This document shows positions 49,465 to 51,497 of a stretch of 51,497 nt of DNA, one piece after another (position 1 is the first letter of the stretch; every line of letters begins with the position of its first letter). A program made the translations under genes and the position numbers. The notes beneath the pieces are model-generated. The model was not told the origin of the DNA. It searched no databases and was given only the letters and a program-made list of their open reading frames with translations. Source of the DNA: JAPLKX01 sp035530195 (lineage in GTDB: Bacteria; Hydrogenedentota; Hydrogenedentia; Hydrogenedentales; SLHB01); the NCBI GenBank assembly GCA_035530195.1, contig DATKVG010000086.1:1-51497 (forward strand), read 5' to 3'.

Positions 49465-50697
49465 CTATACCTCTACCCGGAACCCAAGCCCGGACAACCG
49501 CGCCTCGATATCGATGTTTTGCGGCCGAACTACCGCCGTCGTATTAAAAAACTCGCGACGCCGCGGGTACTCCTTGCGCAGCCGGTCAAAAAACCGCGCG
49601 CGCTCGCCGGAGGCCGCTGAAATCAGGCCACGCATCGCCGCATCATCCTCCATTATGTCATAAACCGCACGCACCGTTGAATTCAGCGCGGATTGTGCCG
49701 TCCCGTCCACCTCTACTCGCGGCCGTTCCGGCGCCGGCAACAACGGCGTCGGATCCCAATCCGCCGCCCGCCCCAGAAACCGGCACGCCGCCTCATAAAT
49801 CATCCGCGTACCGTTCACCTTCCCGTCAAACGAATACCCCGCAATGTGCGGCGTACCAACAAATACACGCTCCAACAACGACACGTCGATGTCCGGCTCG
49901 CCTTCCCACACGTCCAGCACGCAAGCCGCCAAACGGCCCGAATCCAAAGCCTCTTTCAAATCCACCCCATCCACCACCGATCCCCGCGACGTGTTAATCA
50001 AGATCGTCCCTGCCTGAAGCCGCGAAAAAAAACGCGCATCCACCAAATGATACGTCCGATCCGGCCCCTGCCGCGTCAACGGCACATGCAACGTCACCAC
50101 GTCGCACCCAAAAATCTCCTCAACCGGCCGGAAATCCTCACCCGTCTGGGACGCCCCCCGCCGCCCTTCCCAGGGCGCTTTGTGGGGGGTGTCCCATTTT
50201 TCATCTTGTGATTCTTGTGCCTCTTGTGGTTTCAGCTTCAGTGCCCGCTCCAACGGCGGGTCATTCAACACAACCTCCATCCCCAACGCCCGCGCCGCCA
50301 TCACCACACCCGACCCCACGTTCCCCACACCCACAACTCCCAGCTTCATCCCCCGCAAATCAAGCCCCAACCGGGCCTCCAACGCCAGCAACGCCGCCGA
50401 CACATACTGCGTCACGCTGCCCGCGTTCGATCCCGGCGCGCTCGCAAACGACACACCGTGCTCCGCCAGCCACGCCGTATCAACATGATCTTCCCCAATC
50501 GTCGCCGTCCCCACAAAACGTACCCGCGAACCCTCGATCAACTCCCGCCCAACACGCGTGATCGAACGCACCAGCAGCACGTCCGCGGCCCGCACCAACT
50601 CCCTCGAGATCGCACGCCCGGGCAGCGTCGTTACATCACCCAACCCCCCAAACGCATCCCGAACATAAGGGATATTCTCATCAGCAACAATTTTCAT
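49465..50697 (-). CDS. pdxB: Erythronate-4-phosphate dehydrogenase with in-frame repeat insertion
   Basis: Second enzyme of DXP-dependent pyridoxal phosphate synthesis. The 410-residue protein opens MKIVADENIPYVRDAFGGLG and carries NAD-binding GVVGVGNVGSGV (120-131). GTILINTSRGSVVDG, VLDVWEGEPDID and VGTPHIAGYSFDGK are diagnostic for PdxB, and LLPAPERPRV follows. E. coli PdxB has 378 residues; the extra length comes mainly from about residues 153-185, encoded by a 9-bp tandem (QEAQESQDE) plus a 48-bp palindrome. ATG 50697 has no Shine-Dalgarno sequence; a GCAGGCG/CGCCTGC hairpin sits just upstream. It leads the pdxB-larA-TPR group. Confidence 0.93.
   Translation of the reverse strand: MKIVADENIPYVRDAFGGLGDVTTLPGRAISRELVRAADVLLVRSITRVGRELIEGSRVRFVGTATIGEDHVDTAWLAEHGVSFASAPGSNAGSVTQYVSAALLALEARLGLDLRGMKLGVVGVGNVGSGVVMAARALGMEVVLNDPPLERALKLKPQEAQESQDEKWDTPHKAPWEGRRGASQTGEDFRPVEEIFGCDVVTLHVPLTRQGPDRTYHLVDARFFSRLQAGTILINTSRGSVVDGVDLKEALDSGRLAACVLDVWEGEPDIDVSLLERVFVGTPHIAGYSFDGKVNGTRMIYEAACRFLGRAADWDPTPLLPAPERPRVEVDGTAQSALNSTVRAVYDIMEDDAAMRGLISAASGERARFFDRLRKEYPRRREFFNTTAVVRPQNIDIEARLSGLGFRVEV
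50148..50195. repeat. GGGACGCCCC palindrome inside pdxB
   Basis: Arms gggacgcccccc (50148-50159) and ggggggtgtccc (50184-50195) with a nested perfect hairpin cgccct/agggcg in the loop. The flanks are identical to the intergenic copy at 46118-46150. It is translated in the pdxB frame without a stop. Confidence 0.9.
50205..50231. repeat. 9-bp-period array inside pdxB (CTTGTG core)
   Basis: CTTGTG at 50205, 50214 and 50223. Nine bp equals three codons, giving the repeating QEA, QES, QDE peptide. It lies 9 bp from the palindrome. Confidence 0.88.
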
Positions 50698-50705
50698 GAC
50701 ATAGT

Positions 50706-50755
50706 AGCGCAGGCGTCTCGCCTGCAAATACGTCCGATCCGTCGGATCCGTCCTA
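50706..50755. repeat. Palindrome plus 9-bp-period GTCC array (module 3) upstream of pdxB
   Basis: gcaggcgtctcgcctgc (50709-50725, perfect 7-bp arms) is followed after 6 bases by gtcc at 50732, gtcg at 50741 and gtcc at 50750. It lies between the HAD gene stop and the pdxB start, so it occupies the pdxB 5' leader. Confidence 0.78.
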
Positions 50756-50764
50756 TTCCGCTTG

Positions 50765-51497
50765 TCATTTCTTCCACGGCGGCGTGCTCGGAAGGTACGT
50801 CCTAAACTCCTCGATCAGCGAACCCTCATACGCCCCCGCGAACGTGCCCCCGAAAAAACGTTCCAGCCCCTCCTCATACAGCCGCTTCCACGAAACGTCC
50901 TCGTCGCCCGGCAGGATCGGGAAAAACAGCGCACCATTCGCGCGCGCCGCCTTCAAATCCCCATACGCGTCGCCGATCATCAGCATCCGCCTCTTCTCAT
51001 ACCGGCCTTCCGACGCAAACGCAATATGTTCCGACTTCTTCCCCATCTCCTGGCCCGCGATCGCAAACACAAACTCCGCCACACCCTGCTCTTCCCACTC
51101 GCGTACCAGCGCCTCGGTCGGCGTCTGCGAACACACCAGCATATCTGCCGTCGATTTCGCCTTCTCCAGGCACTTCCGCACGTACGGAAACGGCGGCAGA
51201 CCCTTGTCCACGATCTCACCCACCGTCACGTTCACCGCCTTGCTCCACTCCAGCGCCCTGTGCATGTCCGCCTCGTCGTGCGTCCGGCAATACGCCTCCA
51301 GCGCCGGATTCCCCAGCTTCGATTCCGTCGCCGCCCAACGCCTCAAATTCGGAACCGACGGCGACTTGAAACCCCGCGCCTGAACCTTGTCCCAATCATC
51401 GAGCAGATCGAAAACCATCAGCAACGCCGGAAACCGGTTGACCCCACGCCATTCCGAATAAAGGTTCACAAACTCCGCCGCCGCACGCGCGTACTTC
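50765..51497 (-). CDS. HAD superfamily hydrolase, C-terminal part (runs off the window)
   Basis: The frame is open to the window edge; the visible 244 residues lack the start and the DxD motif I. HAD motif II/III region is MLVCSQTPTEALVREWEEQG (Ser/Thr after a beta strand), then IAGQEMGKKSEHIAFASEGR (Lys of motif III). Motif IV is RMLMIGDAYGDLKAARANGA. The C-terminal cap-like helices FYPILPGDE-like and GLERFFGGTFAGAYEGSLIE are typical of a HAD group common in PVC genomes. Probably a phosphatase for a small phosphorylated sugar or acid. The stop is 8 bp from a GTCC array. Confidence 0.82.
   Translation of the reverse strand, partial: KYARAAAEFVNLYSEWRGVNRFPALLMVFDLLDDWDKVQARGFKSPSVPNLRRWAATESKLGNPALEAYCRTHDEADMHRALEWSKAVNVTVGEIVDKGLPPFPYVRKCLEKAKSTADMLVCSQTPTEALVREWEEQGVAEFVFAIAGQEMGKKSEHIAFASEGRYEKRRMLMIGDAYGDLKAARANGALFFPILPGDEDVSWKRLYEEGLERFFGGTFAGAYEGSLIEEFRTYLPSTPPWKK

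Overview
The window is a GC-rich bacterial chromosome segment with no rRNA, tRNA, CRISPR or phage gene that I can see. Several features point to a Gram-negative lineage of the PVC superphylum, Hydrogenedentota or a similar group. These are a Kdo-type HAD phosphatase, lipoproteins and Tat signals, uroporphyrinogen-decarboxylase-like (URO-D) and ThuA-like sugar genes, WbsX/DUF4432/DUF1638/PqaA family proteins, and a PPi-dependent phosphofructokinase beside pyruvate phosphate dikinase. The taxonomic assignment is inference from gene content only.

Layout. At 1-1075 is the 5' part of argS (minus). A GDPD follows at 1466. A minus-strand operon (7557 to 2718) encodes a URO-D-like protein, a sugar-binding lipoprotein, a double-ATPase and an RbsC-like permease. 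Facing it is a plus-strand group (7685-11403): ThuA-like, DJ-1-like, sugar isomerase, a tiny membrane protein and a GH99/WbsX-like protein. After an IS1380-like remnant and DUF4432 comes an essential-gene cluster (13531-16877): HU, tsaB, rimI, kdsC-like, coaE and a zinc-ribbon/HTH protein. From 16966 to 23599 are a flippase-like membrane protein, an eight-EF-hand protein, galactokinase, a zinc-finger/TPR protein, a phosphoesterase and dgt. A GH38-like gene (23817-26348) lies between the real dgt 3' end and a duplicated dgt tail. Then come ppdK, a large secreted glycosidase-like protein, an orphan hybrid histidine kinase and a Tat-exported DUF362 protein. A mostly minus-strand housekeeping block completes the window: nudix, DUF1638, PqaA-like, rsgA, methyltransferase, glyS, acyl-CoA dehydrogenase, arfB, gnd, pfp, TPR lipoprotein, larA-like, pdxB and a HAD hydrolase.

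Working together. The left third is a carbohydrate uptake and catabolism region. The central operon serves tRNA t6A modification, ribosomal acetylation, LPS and CoA synthesis. ppdK and pfp, with gnd, suggest pyrophosphate-linked glycolysis/gluconeogenesis plus the oxidative pentose phosphate route.

The most unusual layer is repetitive DNA between, and in one case inside, the genes. (1) A dispersed palindrome with a GGCAGTTTG core occurs six times, usually a few bases after a stop codon. (2) A ~185-bp structured repeat occurs twice. (3) Ten short arrays have a 9-bp period, nine of them with a GTCC core, and four have a 7-bp period; all are pyrimidine-rich on the plus strand, and many begin at or overlap a stop codon. 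(4) Palindromes often precede these arrays. One palindrome-plus-array module sits in frame inside pdxB and adds about 30 residues, reminiscent of Rickettsia palindromic elements. I regard this repeat system as the best candidate for something undescribed.
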